Source: Loxodes magnus
Taxonomy: Eukaryota > Ciliophora > Karyorelictea > Loxodida > Loxodidae
Reading direction: 5' to 3'
DNA: 64,000 nt
Assembly (NCBI GenBank): GCA_946699065.1
Contig: CAMPDV010000204.1
Coordinates: 248,001-312,000 of the forward strand
The position numbers and the translations under genes were made by a program. The notes under the pieces were generated by a model. That model was not told the DNA's origin, ran no database searches, and saw only the letters and a program-made list of their open reading frames with translations. Shown here piece by piece: positions 34,212-47,090 of the stretch (positions are counted from its first letter, which is position 1; every line of letters begins with the position of its first letter).

Positions 34212-36830
34212 TAAGTATCTCATCACATAATGGATGCTAAAAGAGCAAATTAAAAATACAAGATATTATTTTTCATGCAAGGAAGAACCAAAAAAAGAGG
34301 AAATTAATGCCTTTTTCTCCAGCTAGAAAATTTAGAAACATATATATACATTCTTATTTAATTTGAAAAAACTTCAAGTGAAAGAAAATTTCTCGATCTC
34401 AATGGAAATTAGAGAACAAAGTACTTCTAAGCGGAAAAATGATTAACCCTAAAATGAGGGATTAAATGAATTTTAACTAACAACTTTGTGATTCCTTTAT
34501 TGATAAAGAAAAATCTTTGTTTTAAACAATGATTTATCAATAATATGCTGGGATTTTAAAGAATCCCAAGAAAATTGAATAGATCTATCATTATTCCTAA
34601 ATTCGACAAAGGTAGCAAAAGAAAATGGAAAAATTGAAGACTAATTTCACTTATTAATACTATACTAAAAATTTATGACAAGAATTTAGCAAATAAAATT
34701 ACAAAATTCTGCAAGAATGTAGCCTTATCATTTAAACATAAATGGTTTCTCAGTGAGAAGCAAATGGTGCGATAAATCTGAGTAACTTAATGGATAATTG
34801 ATCTTTATTAAACTGAAGTAAAAAGATAAATAAAGATACTTGCAACTCTTATTGATGTAGAAAAAATGTTTGATAGTATTGAGAAAGTAATATATTTTCA
34901 AAATTTTAGGAGATTAAAATTAAAGCTTTGATTTATTCTAACATTTGAGTCTTTCTACAAAAATCTGAACTTTATTTTTTTCATGATGGATAAAATACTC
35001 GCAAACATCGTTAAAGTAATGGAGTTATGTTAGAGAGTTCTCATGATCCTTTAATCTCGCCTTTTTATATTTATATAGTAATAAGTCTTTTGCAGGAAGA
35101 AATACTATACTAGTTATTAACTTATAAAGTATAAATTTTACATGTTCTACTTTAGAATATAATTGTTAATTGACTAATGCAATAGAGTTTTCCAATATAT
35201 TTTTCTGCAAATAAGCACTAGTAAGTGTAAAGCTATCCAATTTCTTAGAAAATAAGAGTTAAAAAAAAAGAATTTGAAAATAGAAGGATAATAGATCAAA
35301 TAAAAGGAATCAAGGAATATATATTGGAGTTAACTTATATGAAAAAGGTAAATAGATTTTTCACTGCTATTAGAGGAATCAAAGTTATTTGAAATTTATG
35401 AAAAAATGTATTTTACTCTAAATTACTTTAAGAATGATATTCCCTGTCACTTTTAAATGCTTTGTCGCATGCTTAACTTTAAAAAGGCTAAATTTAGAAG
35501 TGAGATTGTACCTTGATTAGTATTGAGAGGGTCATTTAGATTGAAGGATAAAATTTACAAAAGTATTCTTACATTGAAAAGAAAAAATTTACAGTCGCTT
35601 ATTTTTATTTTAATGAATCCTGCTATATAAACTTCAACTAGCTTTCTTTCTAACATAATATGGTAAAACACTTTTATGTTTTTACTTTATATTTCGGAAA
35701 GTAGCAATGAAATATCGAGAACTTGATTTAGGAAAACCATATGCATAGAATTGGAATTAAAATTATTATATTTCTAGCAAGCAATAAAGATGTTTAAGTT
35801 CTATGGACTAAAGAAAGACGATTTACTAATGAATGAAAGTTGATTTTCCATAAAGAAACATTCAAAAGACAATATTTAGAACAAAATTTTATAAGAAATA
35901 AATTAACTTTATAGAAACATGCTAACAGAACAACCATTGTAAAAAAAAATTGAAATGATAGAAATTTCATTAAATATATTAAGTTAAGCAAGTAATATAG
36001 ACTAGAAATAATCTCCATATTGAGAAATTATTTTTTTAATTTTAATATAATTTGTATTAGCGATATCATCGCGATAAAATTTATCTATGTATGTGTGTAA
36101 ATAAAGATTTTTTTTAAAAATCTTTTTAAATGAAATAAAAATTAGAAATAAAATGTTTTTAAGATAAAATCTTTATAAAATTTTCTACTTTATTTTCATC
36201 AAATTTTTTTTTTATTTATAAGTAAAATTTTGTTATTATTTTTTAATTTAACTCAATATCAAGTTACTAAAGTTTTATTTGAAATCTTTCATTCAGCATT
36301 AAGCTTTTAAATATTTTGCAGAACAAATTTCGATTTTAATTCTTTTTCAAGAAGAGCTGTTTACATATTCATTAAAAATGAAAGAATTTTCTTAATATTT
36401 GAATTTCTTCTTTCTTATCTTTGTAAGTTTTAACTATTTGTTTATATTTATCTCGAAATTATAACTAAAGAATATAAAAAGTAGTTAATCATGAGGTTTT
36501 AAAATCGTTTTAGTGTTTATTCTTACGTTTAGAGCGGTTTTATTAAAATTATATATAAAAAATTTTTATGATCTTTATTTAAATTTTTTAATAAGATACT
36601 TTCTTGAAAATTTATTTTATTTATTTTTGCTTTTAATTAACTATTTTTATTTATTTTCTATTTTTTATTTATTTGTTTTTTCTTCTTTTTACTTTTTATT
36701 AACATTCTACGAACTATTATGAATTTTGTTTTTTCACATCATTTTTCTCGTTTTTTATTGTAATAACACACATTTCTTCTAATTAAAAAATAATAACTCT
36801 TAATGAAAACTTGATAGAAGTTCTTAATTA
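34212..36830 (+). mobile_element. LINE L3, near-copy of L2
   Basis: 5'-truncated relative to L2: homology begins at 34212 (10922 in L2). It covers the reverse transcriptase (about 34480-36010), including N-W-R with Trp as TGA at 34635-34637, VEKMFDSIE and FYKNLNFIFF, and the 3' region to 36830. It lacks the second 3' module and the family-E insertion found in L2. L2 and L3 each carry private frameshifts, so both are inactive. A 74-aa minus frame and a 69-aa plus frame inside it are shadows. Confidence 0.8.
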
Positions 36831-37049
36831 ATAATAATAGTTAAAATAATAAAAATAAAAGCTTTAAAAATTAGTATAGATACTAAAGAAAATAAGTGGA
36901 AAACTTAACCTTAAATTTTAATTTATAGAGGAGATTATTACTAAGATCTCATCTCAAATGGGACGAATAAAGAAAGAAATTGATAATTAATTCAGTCAAA
37001 TCCTCAAATATTTTAATTTTAATTTTCTTAATTCTAATTTTTTAAATTT
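36831..37049. other. Spacer between L3 and SINE A5
   Basis: A+T-rich, nothing recognised. Confidence 0.35.
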
Positions 37050-37365
37050 ATATTATAGAGTACATAGCAACTCAATAACTCGGAGTTCTTTAAGTTAAGT
37101 TTTTAAAGTCTTAAAAATCTCACAATCAAGATTACACTTTCGCTATTACTCCCTTGCAAATCTTGTCTTCAATGCGATTATGGTTGGAGTGATGACCCGA
37201 TCTAATCGTCTGGCATATTTCATCTATAGCGTTATCCGAATGACTTTCGTCCTATCTTTTTTGGCTCCTGCTAAGTCTCTTGAGTTATTCTTCGCGTCCA
37301 ATGTTTCTTTGTTCCTAATTTTTGACGATCTCAGTTGAAGAATTGCTCCTCCCTATTTAAAATAA
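37050..37365 (-). mobile_element. SINE-like family A, copy 5
   Basis: Minus orientation. Hairpin at 37057-37090, central block GGCTCCTGCTAAGTC (complement of the GGCAGGAG block), and 5' head as GGAGCAATTCTTC on the complementary strand near 37350. Strongly diverged. Confidence 0.65.
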
Positions 37366-38335
37366 ATTTCTAATATTAAATAAAAGAACTGAAGGAAAAG
37401 GAGACGATATAATTGGAAATTATTTAAATATTTATGGGTAACAAGGATGTACATTTATGGACATAGAACAGATAGATTTTTATAAAGCACAAGAAAAAAT
37501 ACATTACAATATATTTTAAAAGCAACATCATACAACAAATACTAAAAAACTAAGAAATTTACAGCTAAAATAAATAAAATATTTTGAATGATTTTTTTTA
37601 ATTTGACCAACAAAGACCCGAAAAATTTATGCAAAGAAGTCTATAATTCAAGATTAATTAACAAAAAATAGTTTATTCAAGCACCTGGATTACACTTAAT
37701 TAACTAAAGTTAAAAAAATTATAGTGGAAAACAAAGTCCTAGCAATCCTTTAGTTTAAGAGAATACAAGTACATGATTTGGTGGCTTTCAAGTTTCTCTT
37801 CTAAAAATATAAGATTAATTTTACTTTTTTACGCATAAACATTTTTAAAACTAAATGAATAAAAAAGTTTATTAATGAAAATTTACTATACTAAAATTAT
37901 ATGAAAGATAAAAAAACTTAAAATATTTTAAATAAAACTAAATATAAAATAATAAATATATTAATTAAAGTAATTAGAAAAATGACTAAAAAGATTAAAT
38001 TTTCTAAAAAATTATCTTTATTTCCAATATAATATATAAGATTAAGGTTATTTCTTAAAATTTTAATTTTCAATATTTTAAGAATCTACGCTATTTATAT
38101 CTTTAAATGTAGTTTAACGAAAATTTTTACTTTATAAGTATAATTAGTAGTTATCCTTTTTTATTTTCAAAATTATGATATAAAATAAATATAGTTTTGA
38201 AAATTTTTTATTTCTTACTTTTTTAATTAATTTCTAACATATAAAATTTACTTTAAAGTAGTAGATCTATTATAAAAGGCTACCATTGTAAGATTACATT
38301 ATTTTCTTTAAATAAAATATAAAATTTTTTGTCTG
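37366..38335. other. A+T-rich sequence, weakly purine-biased at 37390-37820
   Basis: The 37390-37820 part is A-rich on + and could be a coding relic, but no motif is recognisable. 37820-38335 is featureless. Confidence 0.3.
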
Positions 38336-38339
38336 TTAA

Positions 38340-39310
38340 CCATTCTTGATCAGATTCTTACTAGCTTCAGTCTAAGTATATTGTCTTGTATTTTCTTATA
38401 TTCTCTAAAACTATATAAATTTGTCACTAAACGTTTTCTGAATTACTTATTGATATCTTTTCTTGATTTGTTTACTTATTTTTTGTCCTTACATTAAACT
38501 ACCATTGGAATATTTTAGTTAACCTATTAGAGCTGATGTTACTGTCCTAACCATTGTTATCGAATAAAATTTTAAAATATATTTGGTATTTCTTGGATTT
38601 TACCAAATCAAGCTATCCTCTTTTTATCGAGGCTAGATTCCTCAGCCATTTTTATGTGCTGGTACCAAATACCCTACCTCAGACTAAGGTTTATTCTAGA
38701 TTCTGATTTTTTATTGTATACTCTATTACTATTTATAAAAATTAATGTTAACTCTTTTTAAATTCTTTAGTCTACTTGTCATTTAAGTTTTTTATAACCA
38801 GAGCAGTGCTTTACTAAATGTAAGGAAGAATTACAAAAAATTATATTTAACATTTAATTGATTAATAATGCTATCATTCTTTCTTCAGTAATCATTAGAA
38901 CTTCTTCTATTTAGTATGTTTAGGATTAATGCCACAAATGTTAATTGCTGGGGCTTTATTTTGATTAATTTACTTCTGTAAGTATGTCGTTTCTAAGGAC
39001 ATTCGTCTAATTTGTTTCAACGATTATCTTATTTTATCTTAAAGGAATATAAACTGCGTATTTTTTTTCTGAGAGTTTTTTCATTATTTCATATTTTTTA
39101 GATACGATTTAATTTTTTTTGCTTTTATTATTGAAGAATTTTCCTAGTCTCTTATAGTATTTGTCTTGCTATGATGACTAAAATTCAGGAGACTACCCCT
39201 CCATATCTTCTAGTCTCATTTATTTCCTAGTTTTTTTTTGCTAAGTTTTTTAATGCTCTGTTGTTTTCCATTTTCCCAGGTTCTTTTTATTATAAGCCTT
39301 CTATCATTTT
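38340..39310 (-). pseudogene. Orphan coding relic P2 on minus strand
   Basis: T/C-rich + strand. The minus strand reads GQLKYSNGSLMQGQKISK and IQENTRQYTQTEASK at 38350-38530, homologous to P1. Upstream on the minus strand (39300-38600) come Lys/Gln-rich segments such as ARQILQETRKILQQQKQKK. The family is unknown, with two copies in the window on the same strand. Frame changes are likely. Confidence 0.45.
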
Positions 39311-39431
39311 ATTTTAAAAAAGTATTTTTATTTAAATTCTATTAATATTTAAAAAGAAATTAAAATTAATCCAAATATGTATAATATGCTTACTTTGGAA
39401 GATTTTAAGTATAAATTTGATATAATTAAAA

Positions 39432-39735
39432 AGATGGAAGTAGTTGAGGTTGCTTCTCTTATCAAGGCTTCTAGTCTTATGGATAAGGTCAAGTTCCTAT
39501 CCTGCACTGAGAAGGTCTCAAGCTAGAATCAATCTCAGCAAGTGAATAAAATCTTTCTGGCTATCAAATCTTGCAAACGTCTTTTAAACCTGTCAATCCA
39601 TAGTTATGGATCTCCCTTGCAGAAGTTTATTGAACTAAGCATCAGGATATCCAAGTTATATGCTTCAAGAGAGTGCTCTGGGTGGTATAGCTGGAAAGAA
39701 ATTTCCAGTCTCTTTAAAGAGAAAGCTTAATGACT
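39432..39735 (+). repeat. Interspersed repeat family D, copy 2
   Basis: Full-length match to 655-962 in the same orientation. A 62-aa frame inside it (39542-39730) reflects its low TGA/TAA content and not a gene, because copy 1 does not keep the frame. Confidence 0.6.
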
Positions 39736-39750
39736 TTAAAAAATTACAAA

Positions 39751-41040
39751 AAAGCATTTTATTAGACAAAAAATTAGATAAGCAAAATTATTAAATTTTA
39801 AAAGTAAATAGTTATATAATCAACCGATTAGGCTTTAGGAAAAAGATTTTCTTTTAGCCTTTTTTCTCGTCTTTGGTTATTTTGAATTTAAATGCTTATT
39901 TATTAAAAAAAATTGATTAAAGTTGTAATAAATCATCTTAGATTACTTATGCAATTTAAACTTTAAATATATCAAAAGCTTTCGATTTTTAAAAATGTGA
40001 TAATTACTTAAGGAAACAAATTAATAAAAAAAACTAAGATTATAAAGCGCGTAGCACTACGATAGCGCTCAGCTCTTTAATTAAAGTTCTTTAAAGTTTA
40101 AAAACGTATTACATTACATTCTTCCCTGTGCTAGCATTCCATGGAAGTTCTTGTTTCCTATAGGGCCAGTGTTAGAGTGTTTCCATAAAGAGACCTTAAT
40201 CTCAGGCATCATTCAACATATCGTTATTTGATGCCTCGGCTTTGACATCCTTGGTTCCTATCAAGATTCTTGCTCAGGTCTTCACACAAGATACTTCCTG
40301 GTACCAGAGTTTCTATCAATCACAGTGGAAGGATTTCTCCTCCCTATTTAAAATCAATTATATAATTAAAAAATGAAATTTTGATTAAATAGAAATATTA
40401 AAACTAGAATCAAGGAAGCAAAAAAATGGAGTTTAATCTCATTATAAAAAAAGGAAATTTGTAAAAATATTAAATTAGAAAGAAAATTACAAAACTCTGA
40501 AAATAGGTAAAAGGTGAAAAGATTAAGCAGAAAACATAACATAAAATGCATTAAAAATTCAAAGAATTTAGTATTGAAAAGGGATAGATTTTGCATTGAA
40601 AAAATCTATATGTAGTATAAATCTTAAAAACCATTTAGATGTAAAAATTTTGGGAAAAATTTTAAATAAAAAATAAGAAATAAAATGTTTTTAAGATAAA
40701 ATCTTAATAAAATTTTCTACTTTATTTCCATTATAAAATGTTTATAAATGAAATTTTATTTAATTCAAGTTAAAATTTTATTTGAAAACCTATCTTCAGT
40801 AATAAGCTATTTTCAATAGCAAAATTTTAATTAAAAAGAGATGTTTCATTAAAAATGAAAGAATATGAAATTTCTTCTTTCTTTTGTTCAATTTATTTAT
40901 CTCGAAATCATAAATAAAGTTTATGGTTCTAAAATCGTTTTAGCGTTTATTCTTTACGTTTAATGCGGTTTAATTAAAATAAAAAATTTTAATGATCTTA
41001 AAATTTAAAAAACTTGAAAATAAAAATTTATTTTTGTAAA
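39751..41040 (+). mobile_element. Internally deleted L2-type element
   Basis: Collinear with two separate parts of L2: 39751-40020 plus 40366-40600 match 9571-10150, and 40605-41040 match 13465-14040. All of L2 from about 10150 to 13465, including the reverse transcriptase, is missing. A family-A SINE interrupts it at 40037-40350. Such a deletion derivative would be non-autonomous. The 76-aa minus frame at 40366-40596 is a shadow. Confidence 0.65.
40037..40350 (-). mobile_element. SINE-like family A, copy 6
   Basis: Minus orientation, inserted in the deleted L2-type element. Hairpin at 40044-40077, AATCACAGTGGAAGGATTTC near the 5' head, and CTGGTACCAGAG near 40300. Tail and target-site details are blurred by A+T-rich flanks. 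Confidence 0.7.
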
Positions 41041-41780
41041 AAAGATTTAAAAGCGAGTGCTGTTATGTTTAATTTCTATTTTTCCTTTTCTTTAAGTCAT
41101 ATTTTTAGTTTTCAGATAATTTTGTTTCGCAACTTAAAATTAATTAAATTCATTTTTGTTTTGCTATTTTTTTATCGTTTGTAGTACGGTCTTTTTAGGA
41201 TCGTTATTTTTTAGATTATTTTTTCTATTTTTTTCTTAATTCTTTCAAAAAGATAACCTAAATCACTATATTTGGAATTTTAGAACTATCTAGAAACCAT
41301 CATATAATTTTTTTTTAATATTTTACTTTTTGCTTTAAATCTTACTTCTTTTCATTAAATATAAAAATAATTTTTTTTTGAAATTTAAAAGCATATTTTT
41401 TGCTTTTTTATGTGTAAAGAAAACAAACTTTTTTTTTCTTAAGTTTTTATTTCTATTATTATGGTGATAATAATTATTTTAATTTAAAATATTTATTAAG
41501 GAATAAAAGTTTGGTTTACATAATGAAAAGGAGGAAAAAATATTTTTTTTAAGAGTTAAATATTTTAACTAAAAGTTGCGTAAAAGAATTGTAATCTTGA
41601 ATGAATTTATTAGCTATAAAGAGAGATAGAGTTATGGATAAAAATGAAGAGCAAATGAAAAGAAGATAAATATGATCAGCGAGTAAATTAGAACTGATCA
41701 GGAAGTATGAATAAACATTTTATTTCCTTTTGGAAAATATCGTTTTGACTTAATCTATGATCTTATATATAAAAAAATTA
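41041..41780. other. T-rich sequence
   Basis: Long T runs, no recognisable motif. The purine-rich end (41520-41700) has no readable protein. Confidence 0.35.
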
Positions 41781-41784
41781 AGAT

Positions 41785-42055
41785 GGAGTTCCCTAACTTT
41801 TGCCTGCTTTTGGTTTTGGAACCTCCTAAGGAACTAATGCCATTATTGAAGTATGAAGAAAAGGATAGTTTCATCAGAGGTTTGGGAATTAAGTACACAT
41901 TTTCGAGTGGTTCTTCCACTGCTTTGATTTATCCTCGGAATCTGGAACAGAATGATCTTTAGCTGTGGAGACATGAAATCTGATTTGGGGTGACATGTGA
42001 ATACTGCCTTAGTAGTTTCAATAGATGCAACATGCCGTGACTCCATTTTCATGAT
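41785..42055 (+). mobile_element. SINE-like family B', copy 2
   Basis: Opposite orientation to the copies at 32290 and 52797. Contains TTTCATCAGAGGTTTGGGAA and CTGCTTTGATTTATCCTCGG. A 69-aa minus frame covering it is a shadow. Confidence 0.6.
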
Positions 42056-42059
42056 TTAT

Positions 42060-42850
42060 TTACTTGATAGTATTGAGCATTTAAACAATGGCTAACCTAA
42101 ATTTGGTGAAGCCACTTTAATTTATTATGTAATGCTATAAAAGGTAAACAAATAGCTAGACTTAAGAATGCTTTATCAAGAAATTCTTTTTATTTATTAA
42201 AAAGCACTTCAAGTTTCATAGTCCCAGGTAGAGGATTTTTTATAAATAAAGACAGCGAAATTTAAATACTAATTAAAGATAAAATCTTAAAGAAGAATTT
42301 GTTTTTTCCATATTTTAGAAGATAGCTAAATGATAAAATTCAAGCTTTAACAAATCATAATTTTAAGTCATAAAGCATTATAAACAAGCTAACTAAAAAG
42401 AAAGTTAAGATCCAAACTATTCATTAGCACTTTAGCTTTAATAAATAGCGATTCGTTTTATAAAATAAAGGTTAGAAAGTATATAAAATTTATTTATTTA
42501 AAAAGGGATTTTAAAGATATTCTAAAGCTGGGTTTTCTTTATAACAGTAGAAGCGATTATTTTCAGTAACTTAATCTGAAGGTTTATAGAGTAAGATGAT
42601 AAGAGAAAGGAGATAAAAACTATAAAAAAGTAAATCAATAATAGAATATTTATCACTAATATAATCTTATCTTATCTAATATTTATCGTATTAAATGTTC
42701 TAATTTAAAATTTTATTGAATAGGTAAATTAACATTTTTGTAAGCTAAAATTATATTGACAAATAAAAATCTTTGAAAAGCTTATTATCGAAGAAAAATT
42801 TAAATTTTAGAATGATGATAAATATGTTTGAAGTTTAAAGGAATAAATAT
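42060..42850. other. A+T-rich spacer
   Basis: Nothing recognised. Confidence 0.35.
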
Positions 42851-42859
42851 GGAAGATTA

Positions 42860-43770
42860 AAGGAAGGTATTCATTAACTTGTCAAAAGTAGAGAGAAAAT
42901 TGTAGAAGATGATCAAGCTACGACCTAACTCTAGTAACAAGCAGCTTTCAAACCTTCTTTCAAGCAGCCCATATTTAACTAGACACTCCTCAGACTTCTG
43001 AAAAACCTAAGAAGAAAAAATAATAGAAAATATCAAAGATCAGAGAATTCTAAATGTCTAAGTCGGAGTAACAAGAAAAATCTGAAATAGTAGCATGATT
43101 TTAGCTTTACTTAACCAGGAGGTGAGTAGTTTCAAAATCAAACTGATAAAAATTTGAAACTATACCATAATGAGCTTACTCTAAACTAGAAACTCCAGGT
43201 CCACTTAGAGAAGGAAGTTCAAGGGTTTAGAGAGGAAGTGAAAGACTTTAGGAAACAGATAATAGAAACTCGAGAAGTTATATAAAGCCCAAAAACAGCC
43301 CTAACAGCAAATAATAGCTCCTGAAAGATTAAATTAGAAGAAATGATCATTTCTCACCTAAACCTCTTCTCCCGCAAAACACCAGTAAGCCAAACATCAG
43401 AAATAATGATACCTATATGGCAATGTTCAACACCTTTATGGAGATAATGCACAAGTTTAATTTAAAATAGGAGAGCAACTGGAAAATTAAAAACTTATCA
43501 CGAAAAGTAAGCGGCAAAGAAATAAAGACAAAGAATATGAAATTTAAGAAGAATGTAAAATCACTTTTATTGTTATCATAGCAAGAGAATGTAAATGAGG
43601 AAAGCCTCACCTTTAGATAGATTTAACTTTGTACCAGAAGAATAAATCTCCATACGTAACAGTATATTTTTAGAGAAGCCATAATACTTTGATTTTTTAA
43701 TTCACCGGAAGGAAAATCGAAAACTTGTCTAAAGCAGAAACAGACGTTAAAAGGCTTTTTTAATAAATAT
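42860..43770 (+). pseudogene. ORF1-like coiled-coil relic (G3)
   Basis: Purine-rich + strand. An ATG at about 43052 opens MSKSEQQEKSE, and a shifted frame near 43195 reads as a heptad-like coiled coil with LEKEVQGFREEVKDFRKQI. A leading ALLNQEVSSF segment (about 43100) resembles the SALHQEVTEF segment of G1, supporting membership of the same ORF1 family. Pro/Asn-rich sequence follows (about 43340-43440). No zinc knuckle was found. At least one frameshift. A 65-aa minus frame (43413-43610) is a shadow. Confidence 0.45.
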
Positions 43771-43985
43771 TTCTGACTATCTCATTAATTTAATTTAAAG
43801 TTAAAAAGAGCTAATAGTTTCAAAAATTAGGTTTAACGTTCAGTGAACTTGGGGATGTTTTCTCATGAACTAAAAAGTGACCTGAATTTCATAAATTTAC
43901 CATCTTTATTTATAACTCTCACTTTACGGTTAGCTTTTACATTTAAAATTTACTTAAATATTTTATTATAATTTTTTCCCTATAA
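43771..43985. other. Short spacer
   Basis: No motif was recognised between G3 and the minus-strand relic. Confidence 0.3.
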
Positions 43986-43989
43986 ATTA

Positions 43990-45060
43990 AACATCCTTGA
44001 GTTGGTCATATTTAAAACATGTCTTTATTATTTTACTTCTGTTATTTTCATAGATTAGGTTTTTCACTAGCTTCTTTTATAATGAGGCTACTTTTAATAT
44101 TCAAAGAAAGTATTTTTCTTCTTATGCTTTATTATTATTCATTTATATCAATGTACATATAATTACTTCCCTGTTATCCATTATATTATATATTTGATAT
44201 CCTTTACAAAACTGATTATGCAAAAGATTTCTAATATTATGATCCATTATTTTATAAAGGTGATCATTTGTTTAAATTAATTTTTTTCTCTTATTCTTAC
44301 TTTTTTAGGTATGCTTTGAGAGAGGTCTGCTATCTCTAAGATATCATTTTATAAATCATATAATTGGTTTACCACATATTAGAGTTTGTAAAAGTCTTTA
44401 CTTATCAGAAATCTTTGATGTATTATTCATCTGGCATTTTCGGGTATTATATCCTTATAATTGCTTCTTTTCTCCTCTTGCTAAAATTCAGAAATCAAAT
44501 CCTTTTTATATGTCTCTAATCGTCTCAGTTCATTAGTAATCTTTGGTGCTTCAAATTAAGGTCAAAATCTTTTTTATAAATATAGATTTCTGTTTGATGT
44601 GCAATAAATCTTAAATAGCTTTTAAATTCCTCTCTCTGTTTCTTAATGTTATTTCCCTTAAATCTATAGCTCTGGCTTATCTTGATTCCATATCTTTTAC
44701 AATATAAAAATCCTTTTTTCTGTTTTCTAATAGAAGTAGTTAAAGGACGGATTCTGATTTCCTCTTAATTCTGTATCTACTCGATAGTCAAGTTTGATTT
44801 GCTCCAGTTAACTGCTCCTCAAGTCATAATTTTATCTTAAATTCCATTCGATTTAATGGCCCATCTTTCCATCTCTTAAGAAACCGACTATTAGTTTTAT
44901 TATTGTTTAGGATCCTATTCATTTATCAGTTTGCTAATTATTAGCATAAGAGAAACGATTATTTATTTAAGGTCTTAAACTTCTTTATTAGTTTCTAATC
45001 TTTCAATTGTTACAAATAGAAGTGTTAGAAAGGTCTGACTCTTATTAAATTTTGCTGGAG
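43990..45060 (-). pseudogene. Orphan minus-strand coding relic downstream of G1
   Basis: T/C-rich + strand. A minus frame reads continuously as a basic protein over roughly 44900-44150, with FKGNNIKKQREEFKSYLRF, YKKDFDLNLKHQRLLMNW and RKEAIIRIQYPKMPDEQ. TAA/TAG are read as Gln and TGA as Trp. It lies 3' of G1 on the same strand, as a second ORF would. I see no reverse transcriptase, endonuclease, integrase or transposase motif, so the function is unknown. Confidence 0.45.
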
Positions 45061-45394
45061 AAGTCTGTTATTCCCCTTGTTTCATTTTTAATATATATAA
45101 TAATTATTCCGTATACCAATGAAAGAAGTTGAAGTAGATATAAACTCGTTAATTCAATAGAATTTTAGCTCAAACATTGTTTATTTAAATTTAAATCTTT
45201 TAAGATAAAAACTACATAAAAGGCAATCTTTATGGTAAGTAAAATTTGCTTAATCAGATTTCCTAAAATTGATAATGAAAACTGAAATCGAAGTTGATAA
45301 AATTTAAGAATAAAATTGAGGTGGTAAGGATATATTATTAAGATGCCATACAATTATAATAATAATAGGATAAATTTAGTTTAGCATCTATCGA

Positions 45395-46299
45395 GGATTT
45401 TTACCTCTTTATGCTGGACACCGAATTTCTCCAGTATTAAAAATAAAGTTTTATAAGTCTCTACTTCTCTCTCCTCCTAGTGCTCTTGTCATTTCCAAAT
45501 CTATCTTAATTTATAATCAAATTTTCTCTTGTCGATGTATCCTAATTCATTTAAGTACAATTTTTCTCTGATTTGTCTCTACTGCATTTGTTTTTTCTTC
45601 CTATACTGTGCTAGCATTCTTCTTTATTTATTCCAATACAACGTCTCGAAATTTTTGAATTTCATACAGAATCTTCACAAGTGTTCTGTCGAATTGCAGT
45701 AGTAGCATTTCTTCACTACCTTTTGTTGTTTAATCTTAGTCTTCCAGTTGGTTTCTTCAATCATCATTGTATTTCCCCTTTGTTCGTCTAGCTTCTTTTC
45801 TAATTTATTAAATCTATTACTCAGATTAGATTGTTTCTGAAGCTAATTTTAGGATTAGTTATTCTGGTCTTAGGATATCTTTTAGAAAGTGCTTAGTTCT
45901 CTTTCTTAAGACATAAGTCTGGATTCTATTCCTTCCGCTAGGCTGAGTTGTTCCATCAAATTCTCATTATCCTTTCTCAATTTCCTTTCCTCTTCCTTGA
46001 GGTTCAGTACCAATTTGATGAGTTACTCCATGCTCATCTGGCCAGAAGGATTAAATTCTGTCACCTCCTGGTGAAGGGCAGACTTCATCTGTTTCCTTAG
46101 CTTGTCCTCCGATTTAGGACTTATTACGTGAGTCGCTTTCTAAGATTTCTTCTACTCGTCATATCCCGCTTGAATTCCAAGTTGTTAAGATAATGAAAAA
46201 GGTTAAGATTAAGAAAAAGACGACTGACCAAGATTGAATTCAGGTTTATTCTCCTTAACTTTTTGGAGGTGATGTAGAAACCTCTTTGAATCCTTCCAT
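45395..46299 (-). pseudogene. ORF1/gag-like protein with coiled coil and CCHC knuckle (G1)
   Basis: ATG at 46297-46299 opens MEGFKEVSTSPPK. One base too many in the following A run shifts the frame, after which it reads on without interruption: a Ser/Gln-rich part, then SALHQEVTEFNPSGQM, a Leu-rich coiled coil (LIKLVLNLKEEERKL and on), a basic linker, then the knuckle C-Y-Y-C-N-S-T-E-H-L-W-R-F-C at 45666-45707 (CX2CX4HX4C). The Trp is TGA (45675-45677), where G2 has TGG. A basic tail ends near a GAGG/CCTC hairpin at about 45395. Role by family: RNA-binding partner of a retrotransposon. A single apparent indel separates it from an intact gene. Confidence 0.7.
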
Positions 46300-46359
46300 A
46301 TTTTTAGATCATACAATTTATTATGATTGTAAGGTATGGAAAAAAATTTCTGCTTCTAA

Positions 46360-47030
46360 TAAAGAAAAAATGTAGGTAAAGTTTAATCTTAATTATTGTA
46401 AAGAATTGTAGAAGTAATACTCGTAAAATTAGGATCTCTAAAACTTAGTTAAGGTACTAAAAAATTAAGAAATTACTATCAAATGTTGTGAAGATTCAAC
46501 AAGATATTAACTAATTGAAATAAGAAACCAGCAGAAAACCTAAATCTACATTTGTGAATATAGTAATAGCATAAGTAGAGGGGAAACTTTCATATACGCA
46601 ATCGATAAAGGCAAAAATAAATAATGGAGATCTAATGAATATTGAGATGGAGCAATATAAATCATGATATTTACTAAGAGAAGAGGTTAATCAGTCAAGT
46701 AATGTTAGTAATACACAAAAAAAAGATAGAAGAAAAGAAATTTTGAAATAGATTGAATTAACATATTGTACATAATAAGGAAAAACTAAAAAAAGAAAAT
46801 TTGCTAAAGATTAGAATTGCATGAGCCAATAACTGAAGCAAAAAATATTAAAATGAAGAAAATGATTAGAAGGAACCAAAGAGCATGATAGTCTAAATGA
46901 GCAAAAAGAAAATTTAAAAATAGAAAAAGAAAAAAAGAAAAAAATCTTAGAGTAACTCAGCAAGAAGCAACAGAATTTCTATAAGATCAAACAAAATTAA
47001 ATTAAATTTTAAGTGGCAAATCTTTTAATA
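46360..47030 (+). pseudogene. Purine-rich coding relic between G1 and K4
   Basis: A/G-rich + strand with Lys/Glu-rich reading frames. A short piece near 46540 (YICEYSNS) faintly recalls LINE C-terminal Cys clusters, too weakly to assign. No confident domain. Confidence 0.25.
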
Positions 47031-47090
47031 GATTTAAGTTAAAATTAGCTATTAAAAGGTTAAATATATTTTTAATATTGTATATCAAAG

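Noticed and set aside
36513-36722. 69-aa Leu/Phe/Tyr-rich plus frame
   Set aside because: Lies in the T-rich 3' region of LINE L3. The equivalent in L2 is interrupted and it has no motif beyond base composition.
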